Origin: Apricaphanius iberus
Lineage: Eukaryota > Chordata > Actinopteri > Cyprinodontiformes > Aphaniidae
Assembly (NCBI GenBank): GCA_028564705.1
Contig: JAPXFQ010000381.1
Span: forward strand, 281,203-345,202
Length of the DNA stretch: 64,000 nt
Direction: 5' to 3'
Shown here: one piece after another, positions 49,401 through 57,189 of the stretch
How positions within the stretch are numbered: the stretch's first letter is position 1
How the letters are laid out: each line of letters starts with the position of its first letter
Notes under the pieces: generated by a model
Told to the model about the DNA's origin: nothing
Databases searched by the model: none
What the model saw: only the letters and a program-made list of their open reading frames with translations
Made by a program: the position numbers and the translations under genes

Positions 49401-52247
49401 TTAGCATGTAGCATTACACGTAGCATCAGAGTGTAGCATTAAGGCGTAGCATTAGCATGTAGCATTAGGCATAGCATCAGGTTGTAGCATTATTAGCATG
49501 TAGCATTAGGCATAGCATCAGGGTGTAGCATTATTAGCATGTAGCATTAGGCGTAGCATCAGGGTGTAGCATTATTAGCATGTAGCATTAGGCGTAGCAT
49601 CAGGGTGTAGCATCACGGTGTAGCAACCCAGGCCCCTCCCCTTCCTGTAGGGAGACTTTGGCTCCTCCCCTTCCTGTCTGCCCGTGTGTAGATAAAAGTG
49701 ATTTTCTGAATCACACATATGTTGTAAAGAATAATGCTGACATAAATGAACCCTTATTGTCTCGGATCTGACAGGTTTAGAACAGCTTTACAGAAAAATG
49801 CTGCAGCTTTAAGATGTCTTAGGAAGGAGCCTGTGAATATTCTCATTCATCCAGGTCATGGTTATCTCAAGGAAAAAAGAGGCTTCATCAGTTCATGCTC
49901 GCCGCTGACCAGGCTGGGACTGGTCCAACTAACTGGTGTGGAGACTCAGCTATTTATTTAAGAGGTTAAATACCTGAGTCTCCACACCAGTTAGTTGAAT
50001 TCTGATTGGATAAGAGGTGAAACGTCTTCCAAGACACATTACCAAGTCCAGTTGCGTTCGATTGAAATTTCCTTGGGATGTCTTAGGAAGGAAACACTCT
50101 GATTCTGCTGAATGTGTACCAACCTCGGGTTCATGTCCAGATTAGTGGTCCCCATCAGTGGTCCTCAGGGTCCAAACGTCCTACTGCTAACTCTAACATA
50201 GCAGCTTTAAATGATGGACTCTGTTAGCGATCCAGTCATTCTGCTGAAGTCTGCTGGATCCTCTGGGAACCAATCAGGGAACGTCTGACCTAATGCATGC
50301 AGGATGAAGGGACCAATCAGAGGACGTCTCTGAGACAAACTGACCTGAAACCAAACATCCAAGCTGGATCCAGTTACCATAGTTTGGTACCAGAATGTCT
50401 GGGACAGACACCATGATGGTGCCAGAAGTCTTGGACTGATCCAGGTTCTGGTTCTGGTTCTGTTGGAGGTTTCTTCCTGTTAAAGGGGAGTTTTTCCTCT
50501 CCACTGTCGCTACATGCTTGCTCACTATGAGGGATTGCTGAGGAATTGCTGTGGTTGGAGTCTGGATGGTCCGGGCACAACCTCACATCATGACTCAGCA
50601 CAATCTGCTGGGATTCCTTACATAGAAACTTTTAACTAATAGGAATGTTTGGATAATTGTATTGAAATAACTTTTGTTCTAAAGTGATTACATTTGTTGT
50701 GAATTTACGCTATATAAATAAAAGTGAATGAAATGATGCAGACTGTTTCCATGGAAACGTCAGTGGCCGGAGCTAATGTTTCTGTCTCCAGGTCTGAAGG
50801 TGGAGGGCCTGTACCGACGCTGCGGCCGCTCCACCAGGGTCAAAGAGCTGGTGAAGGCCCTGACAACGTCACCAAACTCCGCCCCCTTGGAGGCAGATGA
50901 GCAGGGCGTTTTGGATGTTGGCTCCGCCCTCAAGCAGTACATCCGTGACCATGAGAATCTGCTCCCCGAAGCGGAACGGCCGCAGTGGCAGCAGGCTGCA
51001 GGTACGGAGCTGCTTATCAATAATCATCAATAATCACATAGATGAAGCTTCTCAGTCTGACCATGACTCTGCCTTGCAGTGATTCCAGATGAACGCAGCA
51101 GGTTCAAAGAGTACAGACGGTTACTATGGCAACTACCTGCTAACATCAGAGCCACCCTCAACGTCCTCTTTGGACACTTTTACATGTAACTGAACCTAAA
51201 CCCAAACACACTGCGTGTTCTAACGTGATTACCTGTCTGATGTCCACCTGTTCACCGGCTCCTCCCACTCTGTCCCAGGGTCCAGGTGTTCTCACAGGAC
51301 AACAAGATGTCCGCCCATAACCTGGCCGTGGTTCTGGCTCCATCAGTATTCCAGGTCGTAGGCCAGGATATGATCGCCCTCACCAGGGAATTCATCATCC
51401 ACCACACGCTACTCTTCCTGGTGAGTGACGTCACCTGAGACACACCTGAGAACACATGGCCATGTGATGTACCTGATCGGTGCTAGCTACCTGTTAGCTT
51501 CCTAGCTGGGTCAAACAGAACCAGAGCCGACAGCCGTCTATTTTCTGCAGCCGTGAGAACGTCAGTACTGACCTTTATCTAGACGACCTGAAGGTCGCTC
51601 AGCAAATACATCAGAAATCAGAAAATCAATAACTGTATCGTTTTATTAGTTGGATCAATAACTAATGTGGCCCTGATGTTTGTATAACAAATATATAAAT
51701 GTGAACAATCAGTTTAATCAGACATTAATTTGATGACTGAGGTGCAGAAAAGTGCACCAATATCTGATACTTACTTTGTGTAGAAAATGCATCAACAGGC
51801 ATATGTGTGATACCACCTTCCAGCAGGAAGGTTTTCTCTGAGGAACAAACAAATCTTTAGGCTGTAGATGTTCCTCAGCTCTGGACCTGGAACCTCTCAT
51901 CGATGTATGAGGAGCTGCAGCTTCTGGTTCCAACCCTGACCAGGTGATCTCTGATGGAGGATCCAGGTGTTCTTATGGATCCTATTCGTGTTTGTTCAGC
52001 ATTGTTGAAGAGTGAGAGGTTCTGGATGTCAGGAACCAGCAACTCTGATCCTAGGCGTGCTTAGTAAAGCTGAGCTCTGATTGGCTGCTGATGATTGAAG
52101 CAGTTTTTAGCGACTGTAGAGCGGCTAAAAGTGATGATCATGGTTCTATCATGGTTCTGATCCAATCTGTTTTATCTACAGACTCCAAGGCAGAAGGATA
52201 AAGCAAAAGACCAGAATAATGAAGAGGAGCAGATCACCATCCTCTGA
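28332..52247 (+). CDS. ARAP-family Arf-GAP / Rho-GAP / PH protein, 25 exons, 1133 residues
   Basis: Predicted phosphoinositide-regulated GTPase-activating protein acting on Arf and Rho proteins at membranes. The 25 exons total 3402 bases with every phase compatible. Domains in order: proline-rich start (PPVPKPR), Ser/Pro/Ala-rich repeat region (46-227), acidic linker, PH1 (about 345-435), PH2 (440-540), Arf-GAP zinc finger C-x2-C-x16-C-x2-C with QHRVLG (545-660), ankyrin-like stretch (660-720), PH3 and PH4 (740-925), and Rho-GAP with the arginine finger in GLYRRCG (940-1112). The stop follows 21 residues after Rho-GAP, so the RA and last PH domains of ARAP1-3 are absent, and no SAM exon is seen upstream. 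Mammalian members are roughly 1450-1700 residues. Order and the LFVTYGNCLANQVW block fit ARAP1/ARAP3; which paralogue is not settled. The ATG lies straight after a splice acceptor, so an upstream non-coding or coding exon must exist. Confidence 0.92.
28612..30496. repeat. Minisatellite with core GTTACCTGCTACCT in ARAP-like intron 1
   Basis: About 1.9 kb of 7-8 bp units (CTACCTG, TTACCTG, TTACTTC) grouped in longer blocks. It contains a 540-bp internal duplication. Confidence 0.96.
30541..30599 (+). CDS. ARAP-like exon 2
   Basis: Reads DPAHQSLPLGSSRGRYLSTG. Acceptor TTTCAG and donor GTAAGC are strong, and phase joins both neighbours. It has no domain of its own. Confidence 0.75.
31640..33018. 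repeat. 21-bp minisatellite, unit GGGTCAGGAACCAATCTTTAT
   Basis: About 65 copies in ARAP-like intron 2, with GGGTC/GTGTC and ACCAATC/ACCACCC variants. The 21-bp unit keeps frames open. Confidence 0.97.
33020..33700. other. ARAP-like intron 2, unassigned
   Basis: No exon or element recognised. Confidence 0.4.
33710..34010. repeat. Dispersed repeat, left half, interrupted by the L2 LINE
   Basis: Begins with GAAGACGTTTCGTCTCTCAT and contains blocks shared with 3466-3640. Its likely continuation is at 35925-36015, on the other side of the LINE. Confidence 0.55.
34015..35915 (+). mobile_element. L2-clade LINE, 5'-truncated
   Basis: Plus-oriented reverse transcriptase and 3' UTR ending TTATAAATAAAGTGG followed by a TATGG repeat tail. 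It lies in ARAP-like intron 2, in the same orientation as the gene. Confidence 0.85.
34026..35780 (+). CDS. L2 LINE reverse transcriptase, 584 codons, 5'-truncated but open
   Basis: Retrotransposon reverse transcriptase. In order: SDIIHSHPGNQRVLFSVLN linker, MNPSGSPNDVMPP (99-111), ENFRPISKLPFLSKLLE (162-178), GFRAGHSTESALL (201), LLDLTAAFDTVDH (233), GVPQGSILGPLLF (292) and the catalytic YADD (325-328), then SRLDYANSLFFG-type and HWLPVRFRIRFK C-terminal blocks. The endonuclease part is absent, so the element cannot be autonomous. The first ATG is arbitrary, since the frame continues into the truncated 5' side. No stop interrupts it, suggesting fairly recent arrival. Confidence 0.88.
   Translation: MVKTARKNYFSDIIHSHPGNQRVLFSVLNSFVSSEPALANISDDLCSKFLNFFCSKIDHIRALITPSLDGSLGCVSPQFSFDHFEPLSLPVLTDLVAGMNPSGSPNDVMPPRFLKDVFPVVGYPVQNIINASLTSGAVPQAFKQAVVQLILKKASLDPSTLENFRPISKLPFLSKLLENAVFTQLSDYLQTFNILDPLQSGFRAGHSTESALLRVFNDVLRSTDCGSYVLMVLLDLTAAFDTVDHFILLSRLNQVVGIQGTALDWLRSYLSDRSFCVRLGDCASEASPLPCGVPQGSILGPLLFNLYILPLAAIFRRYGLFYHLYADDCRFYVSFKPQEPLQSAVDCLNEAKDWLSNNFLHLNLSKLEALLFVPPSPAALSPVLPPCFSSLVKPTITNLGVILDRELRMDSHISQVVRSCFFQLRRLSKLKPILTKRDLHTVIHAFVISRLDYANSLFFGSTTAATARLQLVQNAAARLLTGTIRREHVTPVLARLHWLPVRFRIRFKILLFVFKSLYLYAPPYLSQLVQPYLPGRSLRSAEHRLLQVPRVRTRMRGERPFSFCAPRLWNQLPMAVRELAFNVA
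36061..36126. repeat. 15-bp tandem repeat GGATCTATCTGGT
   Basis: Four to five nearly identical copies of a 15-bp unit in ARAP-like intron 2. Confidence 0.9.
36130..36574. other. End of ARAP-like intron 2
   Basis: No feature other than the acceptor CCCTCAG at 36574. Confidence 0.5.
36575..37021 (+). CDS. ARAP-like exon 3, Ser/Pro/Ala-rich internal repeats
   Basis: Encodes 149 residues with three degenerate copies of a hydrophobic pattern (SGITDIIATNIPSLAGVAAG; DSLANSISMTIPGLAEAANA; LDSIISSLTTMTSFADFANS), separated by Pro/Ser linkers. I know no such exon in mammalian ARAPs. Frame is open and both splice phases fit. Confidence 0.85.
37209..37378. mobile_element. hAT-type MITE, about 170 bp
   Basis: Left end CAGTGTGCCCCAACCCTGGT and right end GGACCAGGGGTGGGAAACG are imperfect inverted repeats around CACACCTGATTCAGATGATT. 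This is a common short teleost element type. Confidence 0.65.
37380..37532. repeat. Degenerate GGACCAT tandem array
   Basis: Runs of ATGGACC, ATGGGCC and GTTGGACC spaced 10-14 bp apart in ARAP-like intron 3. Confidence 0.7.
37813..37911 (+). CDS. ARAP-like exon 4
   Basis: Reads DIGALSQLVKSSLDPTAGVE and continues to DPPEE. It may be a last partial copy of the exon 3 repeat. Acceptor CTCCAG, donor GTACTA. Confidence 0.8.
38151..38346 (+). CDS. ARAP-like exon 5, acidic linker
   Basis: Reads VPAESPSPLSTKEQDPYITV, then an acidic serine stretch (EEAESESSNEEEDKG). The donor is taken as AACAA|GTGTGT because it gives the phase needed by exon 6. Confidence 0.8.
38437..38529 (+). CDS. ARAP-like exon 6, proline/lysine linker
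   Basis: Reads VSSNQSESERLKPIRPAPPP and PNKKPKQKIPR. It links the acidic segment to PH1. Confidence 0.82.
38977..39081 (+). CDS. ARAP-like exon 7, start of PH1
   Basis: Reads VRACWLDFWKGFR, matching the opening strand of ARAP PH1 (GWLDK...). Donor CAG|GTAAGA. Confidence 0.87.
39161..39221 (+). CDS. ARAP-like exon 8, PH1 strands
   Basis: Reads YSVLWVTLDGQLMSLRKKRS, the W-V-x-L-D strand of PH1. The donor GTAAGT lies 15 bases before a 1.6-kb minisatellite. Confidence 0.87.
39237..40798. repeat. Minisatellite TGTGTTACC / TGTACC in ARAP-like intron 8
   Basis: About 1.56 kb of GTGTTACCT and GTGTTACTGTACCT units filling almost the whole intron between exons 8 and 9. All three plus-strand frames are open because no unit contains a stop. 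Confidence 0.97.
40839..40959 (+). CDS. ARAP-like exon 9, PH1 middle
   Basis: Reads DRFSEVLFHVSSITNVKSQD, then RFSVYFRKKHYDFMAHNS, which fits the F-x-V ... F-x-A part of PH1. Confidence 0.87.
41040..41799. other. ARAP-like intron 9
   Basis: Nothing recognised beyond the splice sites. Confidence 0.4.
41800..42064 (+). CDS. ARAP-like exon 10, end of PH1 and start of PH2
   Basis: EVQEGWVTSLLAT closes PH1 with its C-terminal helix Trp. GQVTLKDSRSRAYAAVWGHD, then LWIYPNKDSFQLGI, opens PH2 and SFSLLTPYKTF continues it. Confidence 0.9.
42141..42340 (+). CDS. ARAP-like exon 11, end of PH2 and Arf-GAP zinc finger
   Basis: KDLSLWLDSL is the PH2 helix. NKVCGDCGAASPEWASVN and, later, VICHSC form the four-cysteine Arf-GAP zinc finger with 16 residues between the pairs. 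Confidence 0.95.
42434..42519 (+). CDS. ARAP-like exon 12, Arf-GAP core
   Basis: Reads AQHRVLGSNLSRVCSLRMDN, which includes the arginine of the HRxLG motif used in Arf-GTP hydrolysis, then MAWTEPLIQ. Confidence 0.93.
42520..43128. other. ARAP-like intron 12
   Basis: Contains a short repeat-type tail (CCGTATAAATAAACGGAAATAAAATG near 42930 in part). No exon seen. Confidence 0.4.
43129..43311 (+). CDS. ARAP-like exon 13, end of Arf-GAP
   Basis: Reads LFVTYGNCLANQVWAPAVP, then EFIQNKYSRGRYRR. It matches the LFLQLGN...NRFWAANVP and KYREGKYRR blocks of ARAP1. Confidence 0.93.
43388..43456 (+). CDS. ARAP-like exon 14, 23-codon ankyrin-region exon
   Basis: Reads RLCQVVVTDDVEETMSLICS plus GAK. It aligns with the LCAAVTTTDLAET...GCGA ankyrin-region of ARAP1. 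Length is a multiple of three with phase 0 on both sides, acceptor TTTCAG and donor GTCTAT. Skipping it would keep frame, so alternative use is possible. Confidence 0.8.
43529..43628 (+). CDS. ARAP-like exon 15, ankyrin-like region
   Basis: Reads VSSSDPQSHSPILLAEKANQ, then ALQIELLRLNEYT, which matches the LALAEQAGQTLQMEFLRNN part of ARAP1. Confidence 0.9.
43702..43758 (+). CDS. ARAP-like exon 16, linker
   Basis: Reads EVPPHQPQSANRKLSTLPS. It precedes a 1.75-kb intron made almost wholly of a 22-bp minisatellite. Confidence 0.85.
43853..45391. repeat. 22-bp minisatellite with 111-bp higher-order unit
   Basis: Units of GATCCAACCAGTAACCCTCA(AT) fill ARAP-like intron 16. The variants CCCTCAAT, CCCCTCAAC and CCCCCAAT recur in fixed order every 111 bp across about 44.0-44.95 kb. 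Confidence 0.97.
45514..45640 (+). CDS. ARAP-like exon 17, PH3 start
   Basis: Reads GEEDEELHGKLEEDRFFFSL, then DLREVLSVFLKDG. Placed as a divergent PH3 by its position between Arf-GAP and Rho-GAP. Confidence 0.85.
45641..46044. other. ARAP-like intron 17
   Basis: No feature recognised. Confidence 0.4.
46045..46144 (+). CDS. ARAP-like exon 18, PH3 end
   Basis: Reads PNHQFELVTLNDHLICDADD, then RETLQNHLLHILK: the F-E-x-x-T strand and closing helix of PH3. Confidence 0.88.
46211..46412 (+). CDS. ARAP-like exon 19, PH4
   Basis: Reads VILPGGVTYAEVGGASAVSK, then DVWLLLWEDGVSIHPVQ. It is a divergent PH domain start. Confidence 0.88.
46413..47143. repeat. ARAP-like intron 19 with SINE-like segment
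   Basis: 46660-46840 carries a TCTAGAACCTCCTCGGACCT...GGTTCCTTCCTGTGGAT...GGCGCCTTGTGAATAAACT segment like the teleost repeat at 50.4 kb. The rest is unassigned. Confidence 0.45.
47144..47189 (+). CDS. ARAP-like exon 20, PH4; followed by a GC-AG intron
   Basis: Reads EMVLQEDIITLATPE. The only phase-correct donor is AAAG|GCGAGT, a GC donor. The GT donor three bases on (CGA|GTATCT) would break frame into exon 21. Confidence 0.8.
47190..47783 (+). other. GC-AG intron of the ARAP-like gene
   Basis: Donor AAAG|GCGAGT and acceptor TTCAACAG. The GC donor is the only one that keeps the PH4 frame (PE-R-SIALRF). It contains a repeat-type tail near 47590-47640. Confidence 0.7.
47784..47968 (+). CDS. 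ARAP-like exon 21, end of PH4 and start of Rho-GAP
   Basis: Reads RSIALRFEEQLSCETWFKHL (PH4 C-terminal helix with Trp), then VSPAIERCISHITTY, the opening helix of the Rho-GAP domain. Confidence 0.9.
47990..49626. repeat. Minisatellite GTAGCATTAGGCGTAGCATCAGG in ARAP-like intron 21
   Basis: About 1.6 kb built from GTAGCATTAGCAT, GTAGCATCAGGGT and GTAGCATTAGGC units. Longer blocks repeat, for example 49010-49210 again about 400 bp later. Confidence 0.96.
49830..50100. repeat. Interspersed repeat with a 24-bp inverted repeat
   Basis: Contains AGAGGCTTCATCAGTTCATG and GAGGTGAAACGTCTTCCAAG blocks of a type also seen near 33.72 kb. An inverted repeat occupies 49926-49949 and 49974-49997. Confidence 0.65.
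50440..50740 (+). repeat. Interspersed SINE/LINE-tail-like repeat
   Basis: Carries GGAGTTTTTCCTCTCCACTG, AGGAATTGCTGTGGTTGGAG and the tail TACGCTATATAAATAAAAG. Reverse copy at 6680-6995. Confidence 0.75.
50792..51001 (+). CDS. ARAP-like exon 22, Rho-GAP arginine finger
   Basis: Reads GLKVEGLYRRCGRSTRVKEL; the arginine of LYRRCG is the catalytic finger. VGSALKQYIRDHENLLPEAE follows, as in ARAP Rho-GAP domains. Confidence 0.95.
51080..51185 (+). CDS. ARAP-like exon 23, Rho-GAP
   Basis: Reads RFKEYRRLLWQLPANIRATL, then NVLFGHFYM. It matches the RYRELLVRLPPVNRATV...HLY segment of ARAP1. Confidence 0.93.
51279..51420 (+). CDS. ARAP-like exon 24, end of Rho-GAP
   Basis: Reads VQVFSQDNKMSAHNLAVVLA, then PSVFQ and IIHHTLLFL. 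The MxxxNLAxxxxPxxF motif of Rho-GAP domains is intact. Confidence 0.93.
51421..52181. other. ARAP-like intron 24
   Basis: No exon encoding an RA or PH domain was seen. Confidence 0.5.
52182..52247 (+). CDS. ARAP-like exon 25, short terminal exon and stop
   Basis: Reads TPRQKDKAKDQNNEEEQITI, then L and TGA. Acceptor ATCTACAG, phase 0. The 21 charged residues replace the RA and PH5 region of other ARAPs. Confidence 0.8.
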   Translation, partial: TPRQKDKAKDQNNEEEQITIL

Positions 52248-52399
52248 AGTTTTTATGTATTACCTCTTTTTAATATTTTACTGATCATCAGAATATTTTC
52301 TGTGTATTTAAACCAAATGTTTACCTTTATCTCTTCACGCTTCCTGTCCCATCCTCTGGGTTTCGGTTCTGATCCAATGTCAAATAATCACACTAAATC

Positions 52400-53637
52400 A
52401 AACAATAAAAGTCTTTTTCCCATCTTGGGTCTTCTTCTGTTCAGTATGTATGTGCTCCCACTAACCCAGATTATAGCAGCTAATAAGATTAGTTACCATA
52501 TCTATGCAGACGACACTCAGCTGTACATTATGATGTCACCAGGTGACTTTGATTCTATCCAGACCTTAAATGAATGCATTGATCAAATCAACGACTGGAT
52601 GTCTCATAACTTTCTCCATCTGAACAAAAATAAAACTGCAGTAATTATTGTTGGACCTTAAGAGGAACGATCCAGAATCAGCAACAGCTTCAGTTAACCC
52701 AGCTATAAACTATCAACCAGAAATCTAGGTGTAATAATGGACTCAGACCAGAACCTCCAGGGTCACATAAAGGCAATAACAAGGTCAGCTTTCTATGACA
52801 TGAGCAACATTTCTAGGATTAAAGGACTGATGACACAAGGAGACCTAGAAAAACTCATCCATGCATTTATGATTACTGTAACAGTATCTTCACAGGTCTA
52901 CCTATAAAGTCAATCAGATCCAGAACGCTGCTGCTCGTGTTCTCACTAGAACCAGGAAAGTAGAACCCATCAGCCCAGATCTAAAGTCCTTCCTCTGGCT
53001 CCCTGTAGCTCAGAGAATAAACTTCTAAATACTCCTACTAGTTTATAAATCATTCAATGGTTTAGAACCAAAATATGTTGGAGATCTGCTGTCACTATGG
53101 CAACCCAGCAGACCAATCAGGTCCTCCATCTCTAGTTTACTGATCGTCCCTAGAACCAAAATCAAACATGGAGAAGCAGCTTTTAGTTTCTATGCTCCTT
53201 AAATCTGGAACAAACTACCAGGAGATGCAAAGCTGCAGAGACACTGAACTCTTTTAAATCAAAGATTAAAACTCTACTATTTAGATCTGCCTTTGAGTCC
53301 TAAATTGTGTTTCTTTTATCACTCTTTGATTCTCATGGTTTGATTGTTATTCTTATTTTTTACCTGAATATGTTTTATCTGTTTTTAATCTATATTCTTT
53401 TGCATGAATTTGTTCTTTACACCTTCTCTTTTTATTGATGGATTCTTATGTTTTATTTGGTTTTCAATTTCATACTCTCACATAAATTTTATTTTTTATG
53501 CTTCGATCTGTTTATTTTTCATATTTTTATTATGTATTTGGTTTCTTCACCACTTAATCATGTAAAGCACTTTGAATTGCCTTGTGTAGAAAGTTGCAAT
53601 ATAAATAAAATTGCCTTGCCTTGGTGACATTCCGTGT
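52400..53637 (+). mobile_element. L2/Rex-type LINE, 5'-truncated and decayed
   Basis: Plus-strand reverse-transcriptase remnant: FPILGLLLFSMYVLPLTQII, YHIYADDTQLYIM (catalytic YADD), DWMSHNFLHLNKNKT, then, through stops, AAARVLTRTRK, SLWQPSRPIRSS and the tail GCAATATAAATAAAATTGCC. It starts about 150 bp after the ARAP stop codon. Confidence 0.8.
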
Positions 53638-53639
53638 GG

Positions 53640-54428
53640 ACAGCGCCCCTTGCTGTGCAGATCTGTGTCTTTACTGATCCATTAAACATGAAGTGATGCA
53701 AAGGTTTTAACCATAGAACCACTAGTTTGGTTCTGTTCTGTTCTACAGTGGAACCAGAGAACCCCAAGCAAACCAAACCCAGTTGCCATTATTGGACTTC
53801 AGTTTGAGAGGATCGGTACTTTGAGGTTCTAAGCGGCAGATATTCTATAAACCGGGATCATAAGTTCCTTATAGCCGGCAGCATTTGAGTTGTTTTATTA
53901 TAACTGCAAGTCTTCATCCCTCCTAATTCTAGTTGATGTTCCCTCCGTAGCAGCTCAGCCAGATCAAATGTGACACCATCTGAATAGCAGGCTACCACAT
54001 ATGAACCTGACTTGGGTCAGAGTTGGAAAAATTTTTTTTAAGACCTTCATAACATAATTGCATGCAGGGTGAACCTAGATCTATAAAAGAAAACGCCTCA
54101 CACTAACCGGGACGGTTCTATAGTTACTGTAATTACTGGGTGCAGCTTTGTCTGGGTTCATATGGAAATCACCATGGATAATTGGTACAGGGATGTATGT
54201 ATATTTCTAATTGGAGCAACAGGCAGAACTGTAAATCAGCGTTCATGAACTTAGTCCCTTAGGATGGACCCAGGCCCGGTAGGTCCACTCACAGCACCGC
54301 GACAGGTCCAGATCCTGTTCCATGCTTGGGCCCAGTTGGCACCCATTTAGTCATCAACCAATAATAATTACAATTTCTCTGTAAATCAAACTACAACTAT
54401 GCAGTCCATACCAGTCGATGGCGGCAAT
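53640..54428. other. Intergenic, unassigned
   Basis: Nothing recognised. Confidence 0.4.
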
Positions 54429-55085
54429 CAGTGTTGGGCAAGTTACAGAAATATTGTTATATATTCTATATTACTAGTTACAGCCTAAAAAATGCCACGT
54501 GTTTGCATTACATATTACTGTCACAAAAGTATAACTGAGTTACGCTACTTTAAGCTTCTATTGGCAAAATATCTTAAATACGTGACAACATTTTTAATTA
54601 TTGTAACATTAATTTATGGTTGACACAAGTTTGACACCACAAATACTGTAGTTTTAACATTATTTTATCAAAAGTAAAGTCTCAAGCGCCTTTGCATTCT
54701 TCTATCTCATGGAAATGTTTGTTAGATTGCATCAAAAGGAGCTGAAAGCTTCATTACAAAGATGAGGCTGAACAATCCTTCAACATGTGGTTGGGGAAAT
54801 AGTTCTAATAATTCCAGCATGTAAATGTACAGTCCATCTTTTCCTCATCCTGATTGTCTGATGTTTTGGTTTTGAGCAACAGGAAGTGCACCGTGGATCT
54901 TCTTCTAAGGCCCGCTGCATTGGTTGGAGGAAATTTTTCTTTAAATGAAGCATATAACTTACTGAAATTGTAATGACTAATATATTGCTATATATTTCAT
55001 AAGTAATGCGTTACATTACTCTGTTAGTGAAAAAAGTAATATATCACTGTAACGTGTTACTTTTGTAATGCATCACTCCCAACAC
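54429..55085. mobile_element. hAT-like non-autonomous DNA transposon
   Basis: Left end CAGTGTTGGGCAAGTTAC; right end GCATCACTCCCAACACA, inverted over the GTGTTGGG core. The interior has the TAACTAGTTAC / GTAACGTGTTAC sequence typical of this fish family. No transposase. Confidence 0.65.
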
Positions 55086-55089
55086 ATGC

Positions 55090-56580
55090 ACTAATTATGT
55101 GCCAGCCACAAATAAACACAAAGACAAACAAGAAATATGTCATTGCTAAGCTAACTTAGCCGCTAAATCCCTTTTTCTACATCTCAATAAGCAGCTTTGC
55201 ACCCAGACGCAGACGGATTGATGGAGACGCTTTTAGTTTAGATTTCTCTGTTGGTTTTTCAGTGTTGCAAAGTAATTCTCCAGCAGGAAAGCTGGGGGCG
55301 CTAATTTCTCATGGCGGGTCTGCCTACCACTGCAGTGTCATTTCTGGTTAACTAGAGTTTATTTTCTTCAGCGTATGAAATCATTCCACCCTAAGTGGGA
55401 TCATTTTAATCTTTAAAGCACGTCGAATATCTATGTAGTTCAAAAGGTGCTTTATAAATAACGTTTGATTTGATTGAAGGGCAGATTATGTCAGATTTTG
55501 GACGTAAGACTTTTGTGGACGAATTACTTTTAAGGAGGACATAAACTGGACCCTTGTGGATGTAAAAGTCGTTCTTGCTCAAACAGTGAGTTTCTCACTG
55601 CCTTGATTGGCATATATCGTGGAATTAGAAGCAGGGGTGGACTGCTATTGAAACTCCACCTATAGGAGCCTGGAGGTTCTTTTAATTCAGATTGGTTGTG
55701 GATGAGAAAACATCCAAGCATGAAGGAAGATACCTCGCTGATAGAAACAAGCAGAAACACAGCAGGATCATGACACATGAACCATTCTGATTTTTGAGAA
55801 CCAAACAAATGTTCTAGGTAACCGATCGAGACCAAACCGTCCGTTACCTCTGGCCAGCCCACCAATGAAATAATCTCACTGCTCCAACAGGCTAAGACCT
55901 GCTAACCAGTTTTTCATTTGATTTAGCCGAGTTAGAACATCGATGCATCTAGAACCTGCAGGACAGTAGCTCTCCAGGACCTCTGCACCACTGTTCTACA
56001 ATCTCACACATCCTGAGTGGTGGTCCTGCTGTGACGTACTTCTGCCACTAGGTGTTGCTCTCCTGCTATGAGTGAACTTGAGCTTAATGAGACATCAGAC
56101 TGCCTTTCGGATAAACAGCTGACTCCATGACAACCGTGTAGATGACCTTTATTTTGAAACCACTCCTTATCCCAGAGATCACAGCTCCCCCTGCTGGACA
56201 GTATACTGCTTTTTGTTTCCACCAGCAGGTCCTGCTGCCCTCGGTCTCTGTTCCTGGTGCAGGAGAAACAGAGACAAAGGGTCTGCTTCCTTCAGAGTTC
56301 ATCATGTTTTCACTGATCTGGAACGACAGGGAGTTAAAGTCTGGGTCTGAAATATCAGCATCTGATGGTAGAAAGAGATTCAGCTCATGAAGTCTGGAGT
56401 CTTTACTGGCTCTGATGCTAGACATAGAAATTGCAATCCAAAACAAACTGTAGAAGATCTGTGGCATTTTGCTACAAACTTCGAGGGACCTAACCTTCCT
56501 CCAGGAGTCCAGTCTGCTCTGTCCCTTTGCAGCTCTTTAATTTTTAAGATCTTCATTTCTCCATGGTGTTGTGCGTTTTG
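55090..56580. other. Intergenic sequence with a short repeat tail
   Basis: 55420-55480 has a GGTGCTTTATAAATAACGTTTG tail of LINE/SINE type. A 127-codon minus-strand frame at 56084-56467 has no recognisable domain. Confidence 0.4.
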
Positions 56581-56589
56581 AATGTATAT

Positions 56590-57180
56590 TTACAGCTTTA
56601 GGTGGAGAATAGATTGAATCCTACTGTTAAAATCATTAACAATAAAATCGCAGGGGGGGGGGGGGGGTAAAGGTACAGGAGGAAACTTTTTAAAAACTTT
56701 AAGAAAACCTGCAGCCACTTCAGGGGTTAGATGACCCTTCCTGACAGTTCTCACAGAGGTCTCTGATTGGATAAAACTGGTGATATTAAAAAACACACAG
56801 TAGTGGTCAGAGACAGCCAAGTCAACAACAGAGGACACACTGGTGGACAGGCCATACGTGATGACCAGGTCCAGGGTTTGTCCTGTTAAAATGTTTTAAA
56901 CAATCTGTTTGTAAAGGATCTAAAAGGTGATCAATATGTAGATTAAAATCAACAGCTAAAAGTATCCTTTAATAAGAGTTGTGAAAAATATATCAAACTC
57001 AAAAAATTATAGTATAAAATTGCACTATTTTTAGAAAGCCTATAAATTGTGATGCATAAAATGTAAGGAGAGCTGAAAACAGATGAACCGCCTCCTCTTT
57101 TGCTACTCCTCGTTAAATAAGTGAAAATAAAATTTGGCTTGGGAGGCGTCTGTAAGGACAGCAGAGGCACTCAGCCATGT
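56590..57180 (-). mobile_element. L2-type LINE endonuclease fragment, decayed
   Basis: Minus-strand pieces read PPKPNFIFTYLTRSSKRGGG, a LDLVITYGLSTSV block and DLAVSDHYCVFFNITSFIQS, the endonuclease portion of a fish L2 element. A run of about 17 G at 56651-56667 and frame breaks disrupt it. Confidence 0.7.
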
Positions 57181-57189
57181 TTCTGTTAA

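Noticed and set aside
56084..56467. 127-codon minus-strand frame
   Set aside because: No recognised domain, no splice context, low-complexity-free but isolated between repeats.
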